Part shown: piece after piece, positions 1-5,944 of the stretch
Layout of the letters: each line of letters begins with the position of its first letter
Position numbering within the stretch: position 1 is the stretch's first letter
Source: a virus
IMG/VR virus record: IMGVR_UViG_3300010883_000490
Location: 1-23,560 of that record
Length of the DNA stretch: 23,560 nucleotides
Reading direction: 5' to 3' (one strand)
Notes under the pieces: generated by a model
Seen by the model: the letters and a program-made list of their open reading frames with translations, nothing else
Database searches by the model: none
Told to the model about the DNA's origin: nothing
Program-made: the position numbers and the translations under genes

Positions 1-166
1 CTTTAAGCTCATCACGCATAGATTTTTTACGAGAATATCTCATATTCTCTAGATTAATCATATGTGCACTATAGCCAGCACCGTTAAATGTAGGAGACTT
101 AAATTTAAATTTAACCTCATCAGCAGCTGCTGAAGTTATAATGAGTGCGATAAGTAATGCCTTCAT
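1..166 (-). CDS. csgF: CsgF-like curli secretion protein, N-terminal part (cut by window edge)
   Basis: Partial gene; 55 codons are visible and the 3' end lies outside the window. The first 15 or so residues (MKALLIALIITSAAA, then DE) form a good Sec signal peptide with an A-x-A type cleavage site, so the product should be exported. The mature start reads VKFKFKSPTFNGAGYSAHM, matching the F-x-F-x-x-P-x-F-x-G pattern at the mature N terminus of CsgF. In bacteria that segment inserts into the CsgG outer-membrane pore. CsgG/CsgF homologues are known in some T4-like marine phages. The neighbour csgG would be expected just beyond the left edge. The gene has its own late-type promoter 5 nt upstream, and its promoter overlaps the stop codon of the upstream holin-like gene. 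The family call rests on a short pattern seen by eye. Confidence 0.6.
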   Translation of the reverse strand, partial: MKALLIALIITSAAADEVKFKFKSPTFNGAGYSAHMINLENMRYSRKKSMRDELK

Positions 167-170
167 ATAG

Positions 171-428
171 TTATTTACTTGTTCTCCGTGTATTATTAGG
201 TGGTTTTTCCTCAGTAATAAGATTTATTTTCATGGTGAGTCTTATCATATCGTTATCTAACATACGAACCTTATCTATTAGACCTATTAACTTACCAGTA
301 GTCTCTTCAATTACAGGTTTTATTTCAGTAGTTACCCATTTCCATATGTAATATACGAAGTACCCTAATCCGCAAGCTGCTATGACTGGAAAGCCATATT
401 TGCTTATCATATCCACTACCGAATCCAT
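171..428 (-). CDS. Small single-span membrane protein, holin-like (second of a tandem pair)
   Basis: 85 residues: one hydrophobic segment at about residues 12-30 (FPVIAACGLGYFVYYIWKWV), then a charged, probably coiled-coil tail with regularly spaced hydrophobics (LIGLIDKVRMLDNDMIRL). This architecture (short N terminus containing YGFP, one membrane span, amphipathic helix) resembles small BhlA/UviB-type holin-like phage proteins. It is paralogous to the gene just upstream, sharing the K-x-GFP motif, the span and the LI-x-LI/V-x-K/R-I/V-x-x-x-x-x-D tail. The ATG overlaps the upstream TGA (TGATG), so translation is probably coupled. A holin role is inference; it could equally be an antiholin or a pore linked to the adjacent CsgF-like protein. 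Confidence 0.6.
   Translation of the reverse strand: MDSVVDMISKYGFPVIAACGLGYFVYYIWKWVTTEIKPVIEETTGKLIGLIDKVRMLDNDMIRLTMKINLITEEKPPNNTRRTSK
172..179 (-). promoter_or_regulatory. T4-type late promoter (AGTAAATA) for csgF-like gene
   Basis: The minus strand reads AGTAAATA, then 5 nt, then the ATG at 166. It shares the TAAATA core of the T4 late promoter and overlaps the upstream gene's stop codon. Confidence 0.6.
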
Positions 429-709
429 CAGTCTTTACGTGAGTCCTCTTTTCCGTCAGCTGCAGCTAACCTTTCTAAATTTGGCTTTTTATTAAATGCT
501 ACTGATATAAGCGTGTCGATTTTAACTATATCATTATTCATAGTATCAATTCTATTTACCAACCCTGTAATAAGATTATTAAGACTTTTAATGGAACCAG
601 TTAGCTCATTTAAAATAAATTTAAGAATAATAAAGATAAAGAATCCTGCGATAAGTGCACCTGCAATAGGAAAGCCTACCTTTTCAGCTACTTGTAAAAA
701 TTCATTCAT
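428..709 (-). CDS. Small single-span membrane protein, holin-like (first of a tandem pair)
   Basis: 93 residues: a hydrophobic segment at about residues 13-33 (FPIAGALIAGFFIFIILKFI), followed by an amphipathic helix (residues about 35-68) and a charged C terminus. It has the same plan as the next gene, so the two are probably a duplication that diverged into partners, as seen in some holin/antiholin pairs. A late-type promoter ACTAAATA lies 6 nt before the ATG, placing it in the late class as expected for lysis. It is divergent from the DUF3307 operon across a 53-nt gap. No lytic enzyme is visible nearby, so the lysis role is inferred from topology alone. Confidence 0.6.
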   Translation of the reverse strand: MNEFLQVAEKVGFPIAGALIAGFFIFIILKFILNELTGSIKSLNNLITGLVNRIDTMNNDIVKIDTLISVAFNKKPNLERLAAADGKEDSRKD

Positions 710-715
710 TTAAAT

Positions 716-723
716 TATTTAGT
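716..723 (-). promoter_or_regulatory. T4-type late promoter (ACTAAATA) for holin-like pair and csgF-like gene
   Basis: The minus strand reads ACTAAATA, then 6 nt, then the ATG at 709. It touches the -35 box of the divergent plus-strand promoter at 723-750. Confidence 0.6.
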
Positions 724-750
724 TGAAAAGTAGATTTTACTCTATATAAT
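723..750 (+). promoter_or_regulatory. Sigma70-like promoter for the QueF operon
   Basis: TTGAAA at 723-728 and TATAAT at 745-750 with a 16-nt spacer, 12 nt before the first ATG of the operon. It is a near-consensus host-type promoter and differs from the TAAATA motif of the structural genes, suggesting early expression of the five-gene operon. Confidence 0.55.
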
Positions 751-762
751 AATAGTAGACGC

Positions 763-1143
763 ATGAGTCAGTTAATACTACATTTGATCGGAGACTATCT
801 TCTTCAGTCAGGTTGGATGGCAGCTAATAAAGCAAGATGCCATTTTGCCGCATTTACACACGCGTTAGTTTACTCTACACCATTCTTATTACTACAACCT
901 TCTCTTAATGCTTGGCTTGTTATATTCAGCACGCATTTAATTATTGATAGGTATAGTTTAGCTAAGCATGTTGCAAAGCTAAAGAACTTTCTTGCACCAA
1001 GAAGTCATTGGCCTCAAAACGGAGACTTATCTCATTTCGGTTATTGTAAGAAGACACCTGAGTTTCTTGCTATGTGGTTGCTTATTATTACTGATAATAC
1101 GTTGCATTTAATGATTAACTTCTTATCATTGAAGTATCTATGA
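763..1143 (+). CDS. DUF3307 family membrane protein
   Basis: 126 residues with several hydrophobic segments (about 30-48, 48-62 and 99-120). The pattern HLIGDYLLQSGWMAANK at residues 7-23, a histidine-containing helix near residue 33 (THALVYSTPF), FSTHLIIDRYSLAKHVAKLKN near 55-75 and IITDNTLHLMINF near the C terminus are the hallmarks of DUF3307, a family of unknown function common in phages and bacteria. The conserved His and Asp residues inside or beside the membrane segments could bind a metal, but no activity is established. First gene of the plus-strand operon; its TGA overlaps the ATG of the formyltransferase (ATGA), implying coupled translation. Confidence 0.75.
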   Translation: MSQLILHLIGDYLLQSGWMAANKARCHFAAFTHALVYSTPFLLLQPSLNAWLVIFSTHLIIDRYSLAKHVAKLKNFLAPRSHWPQNGDLSHFGYCKKTPEFLAMWLLIITDNTLHLMINFLSLKYL

Positions 1144-1718
1144 AGAAATGGATAGTTTTATTCTCACAGACAGGAAGCGAGGTCGTTGATCTCGCTTTAC
1201 ATTTCGATAGGTGGCCGGATATTATAGTTACTAGTAATAGTGATGTGTCGAAGTGGCATCCTCAAATACGTGAACTTCATGAAAGAGGATTATCTAGCTT
1301 CAGTGGTATATCTAGGATCAAAGTGGTTAGTAATATTGAAGCAAAAACTGCTAACTTCTTTCACGGTGTAGCAAATATAGATTCGTTTATTACACTACAT
1401 GGATGGTTACGCATTGTACCGGAAAGTATTTGTAATATGTACACAATTTATAATGGACATCCGGGACTTATTACTGAATACCCCGAGTTAAAAGGTAAGG
1501 ATCCACAAGAGCGTATGTTTAATAACGGTAGCTACACTTACTATGGCAGCGTTGTTCATAAAGTGGTACCTGAGGTTGATAGTGGAGAGATAGTTTATGA
1601 AGTAAAACGATTTAACACCATGAAAACGCTAGATGAAGTATATACAGGGTTAAAAAGTACTTCTTTATCAGCATGGATTGATTTCTTACAAACAACAGAT
1701 ATAATTAAAAGATGCTGA
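1140..1718 (+). CDS. PurN-like formyltransferase, possible preQ1 formyltransferase (DpdN-type)
   Basis: 192 residues of the formyltransferase fold used by PurN. The catalytic triad is recognisable: N105 and H107 in YNGHPGL, and D147 in PEVDSGEIV, at nearly the same positions as N106/H108/D144 of E. coli PurN. LHGWLRIVP (86-94) replaces the PurN AGFMRILSP strand. The N-terminal phosphate-binding GNGSNLQ of PurN is not conserved here (QTGSEVV), which argues against glycinamide ribonucleotide as the acceptor. It lies two genes upstream of queF, whose product preQ1 carries a primary amine. A formyltransferase making 7-(formylamino)methyl-7-deazaguanine in phage DNA (named DpdN) has been proposed in the literature; this gene fits that role by context. 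Formyl transfer from 10-formyl-THF is well supported, the acceptor is inferred. Confidence 0.75.
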   Translation: MKKWIVLFSQTGSEVVDLALHFDRWPDIIVTSNSDVSKWHPQIRELHERGLSSFSGISRIKVVSNIEAKTANFFHGVANIDSFITLHGWLRIVPESICNMYTIYNGHPGLITEYPELKGKDPQERMFNNGSYTYYGSVVHKVVPEVDSGEIVYEVKRFNTMKTLDEVYTGLKSTSLSAWIDFLQTTDIIKRC

Positions 1719-2272
1719 TATCATTCTCCGGAGCTCAAAGTACTGGTAAGTCTACGTTACTTAATATTTTAAAGGATAATAATCCTGATATTTTTATTGT
1801 AGATGAAGTAACTAGAAAGATTAAACGTAAGTTTAATATGCCTATTAATGAGGATGGAGGTGATCTTACGCAATATATGATTATGAATGATCATATAGAA
1901 AACGTATACCGTAAGACGTATGCTGAGCATACTATCTTAGATAGGTGTGCAGTTGATGGTATTGTATATACAGATTGGTTAGGTAGACAGGGTAAAGTAA
2001 GTAAGGTTATATATGATGCTGCATTAAAAGTTTATGATCATTTAGTAAATAAGTATGATGTGGTATTTTATACTAATCCGCATGACGTACCGTTGGTAGA
2101 TGATGGTGAGCGGTCAGCTGATATAAATTTTAGGAATGATATTATTGAGCTGTTTGAAGGTTATTTACCTGATCTTAATAACGTTGTTACATTATCAGGT
2201 ACGGTAGAAGAAAGGTTAAAAACTGTAAAAGAAACTCTTGAAGAAAGAGGGTTAGATATTAAAATTAAATAA
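1712..2272 (+). CDS. P-loop nucleoside/nucleotide kinase-like ATPase (NadR/AAA_28 type)
   Basis: 186 residues. A Walker A motif lies at the very N terminus (GAQSTGKST, residues 7-15), followed by VDEVTRK (about 30-36), an ILDRCAVDGIVYTDWL segment (about 75-90) typical of the NadR kinase/Ttd14-like group, and a late VVFYTNP strand. These are compact P-loop kinases acting on nucleosides, nicotinamide riboside or similar small substrates. The start overlaps the end of the formyltransferase by 7 nt, so it belongs to the same operon. In this context it might phosphorylate a modified base precursor or take part in NAD metabolism (QueF uses NADPH), but neither can be read from sequence. Confidence 0.7.
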   Translation: MLISFSGAQSTGKSTLLNILKDNNPDIFIVDEVTRKIKRKFNMPINEDGGDLTQYMIMNDHIENVYRKTYAEHTILDRCAVDGIVYTDWLGRQGKVSKVIYDAALKVYDHLVNKYDVVFYTNPHDVPLVDDGERSADINFRNDIIELFEGYLPDLNNVVTLSGTVEERLKTVKETLEERGLDIKIK

Positions 2273-2275
2273 GTT

Positions 2276-3205
2276 ATGGCATTAAAAGAATTAGATAATA
2301 GTAATATTAGCAAGCATTTGGGGCAATCGTCTCAATATAAGGATACGTACGATTCAGAGCTTCTAGTAAGAGAGCCTAGAGCGTCTAATAGAACGCATCT
2401 AGACATAGACGATGATAATCTACCTTTCGATGGAGGTGATACTTGGAACGCATATGAAGTATCTGGACTTACAGATCACGGATTACCTGTAGTAGGTATT
2501 GCAAAGGTTTTTATTCCTTGTAATAGTGAGTTTATCGTTGAGTCTAAATCCTTTAAGCTATACTTTAACTCCTTTAATATGACTAAGCTCGGCGCAACCC
2601 AAGCGGAGGTATTAAAGACTATTGAACTAAATGCGCAATCAGATCTTACAGAGTTACTTGAACGTAATGTTGAAGTAAGAGTTGATACTAACGAGCATGT
2701 ACTTAGCGAAGTTACATCTGCAAACGATGAATGGGGTCATAACTACCGTGAGTTTAGTCATATTACTCTTGAAGAAGAGTATCCTATTGACGATTTGGAG
2801 TTTACTGTCTATCAAGAGACTCCAGAATTACTCGTAACTGTTCAGAATGATGTAGATGTAGTACGTTATCATAGTGCACTGCTTAAGTCTAACTGTCGTG
2901 TAACTTCACAACCTGATTGGGGTGATGTGTATATTGAGATTGAAGGAGATAAGGCTGTAGATCCTATCTCACTACTTAAATATATTGTCTCTTTTAGAGA
3001 TGAATGTCACTTTCATGAAGAGATTTGTGAGACTATTTACAAACGTTTATATGATATCCTTAAACCAGATAAGCTGGCTGTAAGATGTTTATATGCTCGT
3101 AGAGGTGGTATTGATATTAACCCTGAACGATATTCAGATGTTAGTATGCGACATTTTACCTTACATGATGTTACAGTGCCTCATGTAAAGACACCTAAGC
3201 AATAA
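2276..3205 (+). CDS. queF: NADPH-dependent 7-cyano-7-deazaguanine (preQ0) reductase, long form
   Basis: 309 residues, matching the long, two-module (E. coli YqcD-type) QueF. The QueF motif ESKSFKLYFNSFN is at residues 89-101 in the first half. The second half carries the catalytic cysteine C207 and D214 in SNCRVTSQPDWGDVYI, F246-H247-E248 (the substrate-binding FHE), and YARRGGIDINP at 273-283. QueF reduces the nitrile of preQ0 to the aminomethyl group of preQ1 in the cytoplasm, using two NADPH. All key residues are intact, so it should be a true reductase rather than an amidino-transfer variant. It follows the kinase by 3 nt. In phages 7-deazaguanines are commonly put into DNA by DpdA transglycosylases for protection from restriction; the alternative is support of host tRNA queuosine. 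Confidence 0.9.
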   Translation: MALKELDNSNISKHLGQSSQYKDTYDSELLVREPRASNRTHLDIDDDNLPFDGGDTWNAYEVSGLTDHGLPVVGIAKVFIPCNSEFIVESKSFKLYFNSFNMTKLGATQAEVLKTIELNAQSDLTELLERNVEVRVDTNEHVLSEVTSANDEWGHNYREFSHITLEEEYPIDDLEFTVYQETPELLVTVQNDVDVVRYHSALLKSNCRVTSQPDWGDVYIEIEGDKAVDPISLLKYIVSFRDECHFHEEICETIYKRLYDILKPDKLAVRCLYARRGGIDINPERYSDVSMRHFTLHDVTVPHVKTPKQ

Positions 3206-3218
3206 CTGGAGTTCAGTA

Positions 3219-3944
3219 ATGGTAATACCACATGATAAAATTCAAGAAATATACGATAAGTATATTAAGATAAATTATACTGAGGAATATAAGAATCGAT
3301 ATGTTCCTCTACCTTTAGAAAAGAACAATAAAAATTGGAAGTGGGAGGATAAGGATCTTCCGCGGATACTATCGTTATTAGAATTTGAACGGTATATTAA
3401 AAAATATGATTTTCAGATAGATAAGTTACTAACGTTCAATGCAGAAGGACCTAATCAACCACAAGATCCGGAGATTGAATATTTGCGGGGGAGACACAAG
3501 CAGAGGTTAAATGTAAACTACGAAGACAATTCCGAAAAATATGATTTGCATAACTTATGCTTATCTAATAATGATTTTGATTTTGTTTGCCTTAGTCAAA
3601 CACTCGAACATGTATATGATCCTTTGTTATGTCTCAAAAATATTAAAAAATACATGTCACCAGGTGGCTATTTATGGATCAATGTACCGGCATGTAATTT
3701 ACCTCATAGTGAACCGTATCATTTTTATACTGGGTTTACGTCTATGGGGCTTGCCGCGATATCATATCAAGCAGGGTATGAAATTATGGAAATAGGGCAA
3801 TGGGGCAATACGGAGTACTTGGGCCGGTTATTTGGTATTACTGGTCCAGAGTGGTGGGCTGATTATAGAATGCTACAAAATCCGGGGTTAAATGAAATTA
3901 GGCGACCTGTTATAACTTGGGCGTTACTAAAAAACAAACAATAA
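3219..3944 (+). CDS. Class I SAM-dependent methyltransferase-like protein with degenerate motif I
   Basis: 241 residues. The C-terminal half of a Rossmann methyltransferase is visible: YDLHNLCLSNNDFDFVCLSQTLEHVYDPLLCLKNI (split here at about residues 108-142) and then KKYMSPGGYLWINVPACN, the usual post-motif IV/V pattern of Methyltransf_11/23-type enzymes. The glycine-rich SAM loop (GxGxG) expected before it is absent; instead there is LLTFNAEGPNQPQDPEIEYL (about 69-88). It closes the operon behind queF and ends 1 nt before the convergent minus-strand gene. By context it could methylate preQ1 or a derived base (a DpdM-like role), but DpdM is described as having an unusual fold, so equivalence is uncertain. 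It could also be a methyltransferase for another small molecule, or an inactive homologue. Confidence 0.6.
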   Translation: MVIPHDKIQEIYDKYIKINYTEEYKNRYVPLPLEKNNKNWKWEDKDLPRILSLLEFERYIKKYDFQIDKLLTFNAEGPNQPQDPEIEYLRGRHKQRLNVNYEDNSEKYDLHNLCLSNNDFDFVCLSQTLEHVYDPLLCLKNIKKYMSPGGYLWINVPACNLPHSEPYHFYTGFTSMGLAAISYQAGYEIMEIGQWGNTEYLGRLFGITGPEWWADYRMLQNPGLNEIRRPVITWALLKNKQ

Positions 3945-3945
3945 G

Positions 3946-4311
3946 TTAATCTATCTTTAAGGAATTAGGTTTAGTCTTACGAATATATACTTCACCATAC
4001 ACTTCTAATTTACCAGTCTCTTCTTGAAACTTCTTCTGAGACATTGTTCTCCAATTCTTTAGTCCCTTGTATATCTCCTCAGCTTTATTTTCTACATACT
4101 TTACATCATCATAGTGCTTCTCGCACTCAGCGTACGGTCTCGCTTTAGCATTAAAGTGATAGAACGATGGTAGTGCATAACCACCCTTCTTCTTACTTGC
4201 TGCTGCTGTTTTAGCAGCTCCCTGCTTACGCTTCTCAATAAACTTAATAAATAATTTCTCAGCCGAAGTAACAGTATCTTTAAATGCTTCAATAAGTCTT
4301 AAAAACTTCAT
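3946..4311 (-). CDS. Hypothetical late protein downstream of the capsid gene
   Basis: 121 residues from the ATG at 4311. A longer in-frame ORF reaches back to 4446, but its extra codons run through the capsid gene's end and a terminator, and 4311 lies exactly 5 nt after a perfect TATAAATA, so 4311 is chosen. The N terminus MKFLRLIEAFKD is a short amphipathic helix containing L-I-E, an (I/L)-x-E site as cut by T4-type prohead protease; it resembles capsid-targeting peptides of T4 internal proteins. A basic stretch (KRKQGAAKTAAASKKKGG, about 27-44) follows, then a mixed domain rich in Tyr, Lys and Glu. I do not recognise the family. A packaged head protein is an inference from the N terminus, basic segment, location and late promoter. 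Confidence 0.65.
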   Translation of the reverse strand: MKFLRLIEAFKDTVTSAEKLFIKFIEKRKQGAAKTAAASKKKGGYALPSFYHFNAKARPYAECEKHYDDVKYVENKAEEIYKGLKNWRTMSQKKFQEETGKLEVYGEVYIRKTKPNSLKID

Positions 4312-4316
4312 AAAAT

Positions 4317-4324
4317 TATTTATA
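4317..4324 (-). promoter_or_regulatory. T4-type late promoter, perfect TATAAATA
   Basis: The minus strand reads TATAAATA, then ATTTT, then the ATG at 4311. It lies just beyond the capsid terminator, so the small downstream gene has its own transcript. Confidence 0.8.
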
Positions 4325-4334
4325 CCATATAACA

Positions 4335-4374
4335 GAAAAAACAGTAGGACTTTCGTCCTACTGTTCTTTTTTTT
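4335..4374. terminator. Bidirectional intrinsic terminator after the capsid gene
   Basis: Perfect 10-bp stem ACAGTAGGAC / GTCCTACTGT (4341-4350 and 4355-4364) with a 4-nt loop, GAAA on the minus strand. On the minus strand the stem is followed by a run of Ts (4341-4336 complement); on the plus strand by TTC and eight Ts (4367-4374). It should end the capsid transcript and also stop plus-strand read-through from the queF operon. Confidence 0.9.
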
Positions 4375-4396
4375 AGCTTGATAGTTGTATCTTTTT

Positions 4397-5854
4397 TTAG
4401 AAGTATACAGACTGAGATGCTGGAGTAAACGCCTCACCAAGTCCATTCACTAGTATAACATGATAGTAGAGATCCGCCCCGAATATATTATCGACGACGC
4501 CATAACGTGTAAGCAAGCCTACACGTGGAGCGAAGTCATTCGGGCCGATTGTTCTCTGTACCATTACAGGAATGTACGGGCAATAAATGATACCAGTATC
4601 GTAGAATTCTGGACCCTTGTAACCAAGGAGTGCATATTCAATGCCAGAAGTACCACCACTATAATAGTTAGGGTTATACTCACTGGTGTTTTGAACTTCA
4701 GTACGGGTATCACGGTAAACGTTAAATCTTCCACCAATTGAACCAACCTTGGCAATACCAACAGGTTGTGTATTCACGTCACCTTGAACAGGTACCCACT
4801 GAAATTCAGGGAGCATTTCAAGAATCGCGCATACACGAGGAGTTCCAACAATAAAGTTGGCAGCTCCTCTTCTGTTACGTACAGCAATACGATTGGCCTC
4901 AATGATTAATCTCTGATAGAAATCACGATTACGCTCTACTAACCAACGACCATCTGCAGAAGCAGGTGACCAGGTAGAGAAACGTTTATGCCCTAGGGCA
5001 GATTGGATCATTCTCATGAGCATTTCACGATCGATCTCAGCTTGGATCTCATACGACATAGCGTTTGTGATCTCAGCGTCAACATCGATTCCGTTCATGT
5101 TCTTGAGGTCTTGCTCGAGTTCAACCGACCAGCGCGCGCCTAAACGACGTGTACCAGCTTCAACGGCTGTTTTCTCGAACTTAACCTCCATTTGAGGAAT
5201 GTTTCCAGTGATTTCGAAAGCAGAAAGTATCTGAGCTACACCTTTGTCCTGATTAGCAAATGCCCATGTTGAGGCATCGCCAGTTTCAGTACCAGATAGT
5301 TCACTAGACGCAGCACCTGTGAAGCGGGTATCAAGTAATTGATAACCTGCTTCAGAACCTGTATCAGCTCCAGCGCCCCCGGTATAACCGAGGCCGTTGC
5401 CGCCTGCTCCTGCTGTTGTTTTACCATCAGTTCCGGTACCGAGATACTCAGACTGATAGGCATAACGAAGTGCAAAAGCAAGTCCGACTGGACCTGACAT
5501 AGGCTGGACACCTACGATCTCATTAGTGATAAGCTCAGGAAACGTACGACGAATCATCGGGATTAAGACTTTTGGTAGACGAGCATCACCTTGTGCATAA
5601 GTATCACCAGAACTAGCCTGGTTAGATGGGTTGTATTGTCCGCCAGCGTTGCCACCAAGGGCTCCGCCACCGTTACTACTACCTTCTTCTATGCACCACT
5701 TTTCCTGGTTCTCTAAGAGAACAGCAGTATTTAAGCGGGTATGGTCATCGTCAATAGCCTTAACGCTATCAGATGTATAATCAAGAACCGGAGCCCACTT
5801 CTCTAGAAGTACGTCCGCTCTATCTCTATCAATAAATGATTGTGGTTTATTCAT
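4397..5854 (-). CDS. 23: Major capsid protein, gp23-like
   Basis: 485 residues (T4 gp23 has 521). Recognisable T4 gp23 blocks: IPMIRRTFPELITNEIVGVQPM with the following SGPVGLAFALR (about 98-130), a GARWSVELEQDLKNMNGIDVDAE segment centred near 245-265 that continues into the DREM helix, and GYKGPEFYDTGIIYCPYIPV followed by GLLTRYGVVDN near the C terminus. It forms the head lattice after maturation. A likely prohead protease site is I55-E56-E57|G58 (the I-x-E rule), which would remove a 57-residue propeptide, comparable to the 65 residues removed in T4. A Gly/Ala-rich segment (about 59-75 and 145-170) is probably surface loop. It lacks a TAAATA promoter of its own and follows the scaffold gene after a 90-nt leader with two hairpins, so it is probably transcribed with gp22. 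Confidence 0.95.
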   Translation of the reverse strand: MNKPQSFIDRDRADVLLEKWAPVLDYTSDSVKAIDDDHTRLNTAVLLENQEKWCIEEGSSNGGGALGGNAGGQYNPSNQASSGDTYAQGDARLPKVLIPMIRRTFPELITNEIVGVQPMSGPVGLAFALRYAYQSEYLGTGTDGKTTAGAGGNGLGYTGGAGADTGSEAGYQLLDTRFTGAASSELSGTETGDASTWAFANQDKGVAQILSAFEITGNIPQMEVKFEKTAVEAGTRRLGARWSVELEQDLKNMNGIDVDAEITNAMSYEIQAEIDREMLMRMIQSALGHKRFSTWSPASADGRWLVERNRDFYQRLIIEANRIAVRNRRGAANFIVGTPRVCAILEMLPEFQWVPVQGDVNTQPVGIAKVGSIGGRFNVYRDTRTEVQNTSEYNPNYYSGGTSGIEYALLGYKGPEFYDTGIIYCPYIPVMVQRTIGPNDFAPRVGLLTRYGVVDNIFGADLYYHVILVNGLGEAFTPASQSVYF

Positions 5855-5886
5855 AATTTAATTAATTTTCCTTTCTTTTCGACCTA

Positions 5887-5926
5887 CTTGGGACTAAATC
5901 CCAAGATACTCAGGTGACAAACACCT
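5887..5926 (-). promoter_or_regulatory. Two small hairpins in the capsid gene leader
   Basis: Stem 1: AGGTG/CACCT at 5912-5916 and 5922-5926 with a 5-nt loop. Stem 2: CTTGGGA/TCCCAAG at 5887-5893 and 5899-5905 with a 5-nt loop. Both lie in the 90-nt gap between scaffold stop and capsid start, and neither is followed by a T-run in the minus direction, so a terminator is unlikely. An AAGGA lies about 15 nt before the ATG, rather far for a Shine-Dalgarno. A role in mRNA processing or stability is possible. Confidence 0.45.
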
Positions 5927-5944
5927 CATTGTTCGGGGTTAAAA

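Noticed and set aside
3541-3795. 84-codon plus-strand ORF within the methyltransferase-like gene
   Set aside because: A frame-shifted shadow of a well-supported gene, with no upstream signal.
4312-4446. Upstream in-frame extension of the 3946-4311 gene (start at 4446)
   Set aside because: It would read through the capsid terminator and the end of the capsid gene; a perfect late promoter sits right before the ATG at 4311.
4460-5511. Several ORFs of 65-93 codons overlapping the capsid gene
   Set aside because: All lie inside the clearly coding gp23 frame and lack promoter motifs or recognisable content.
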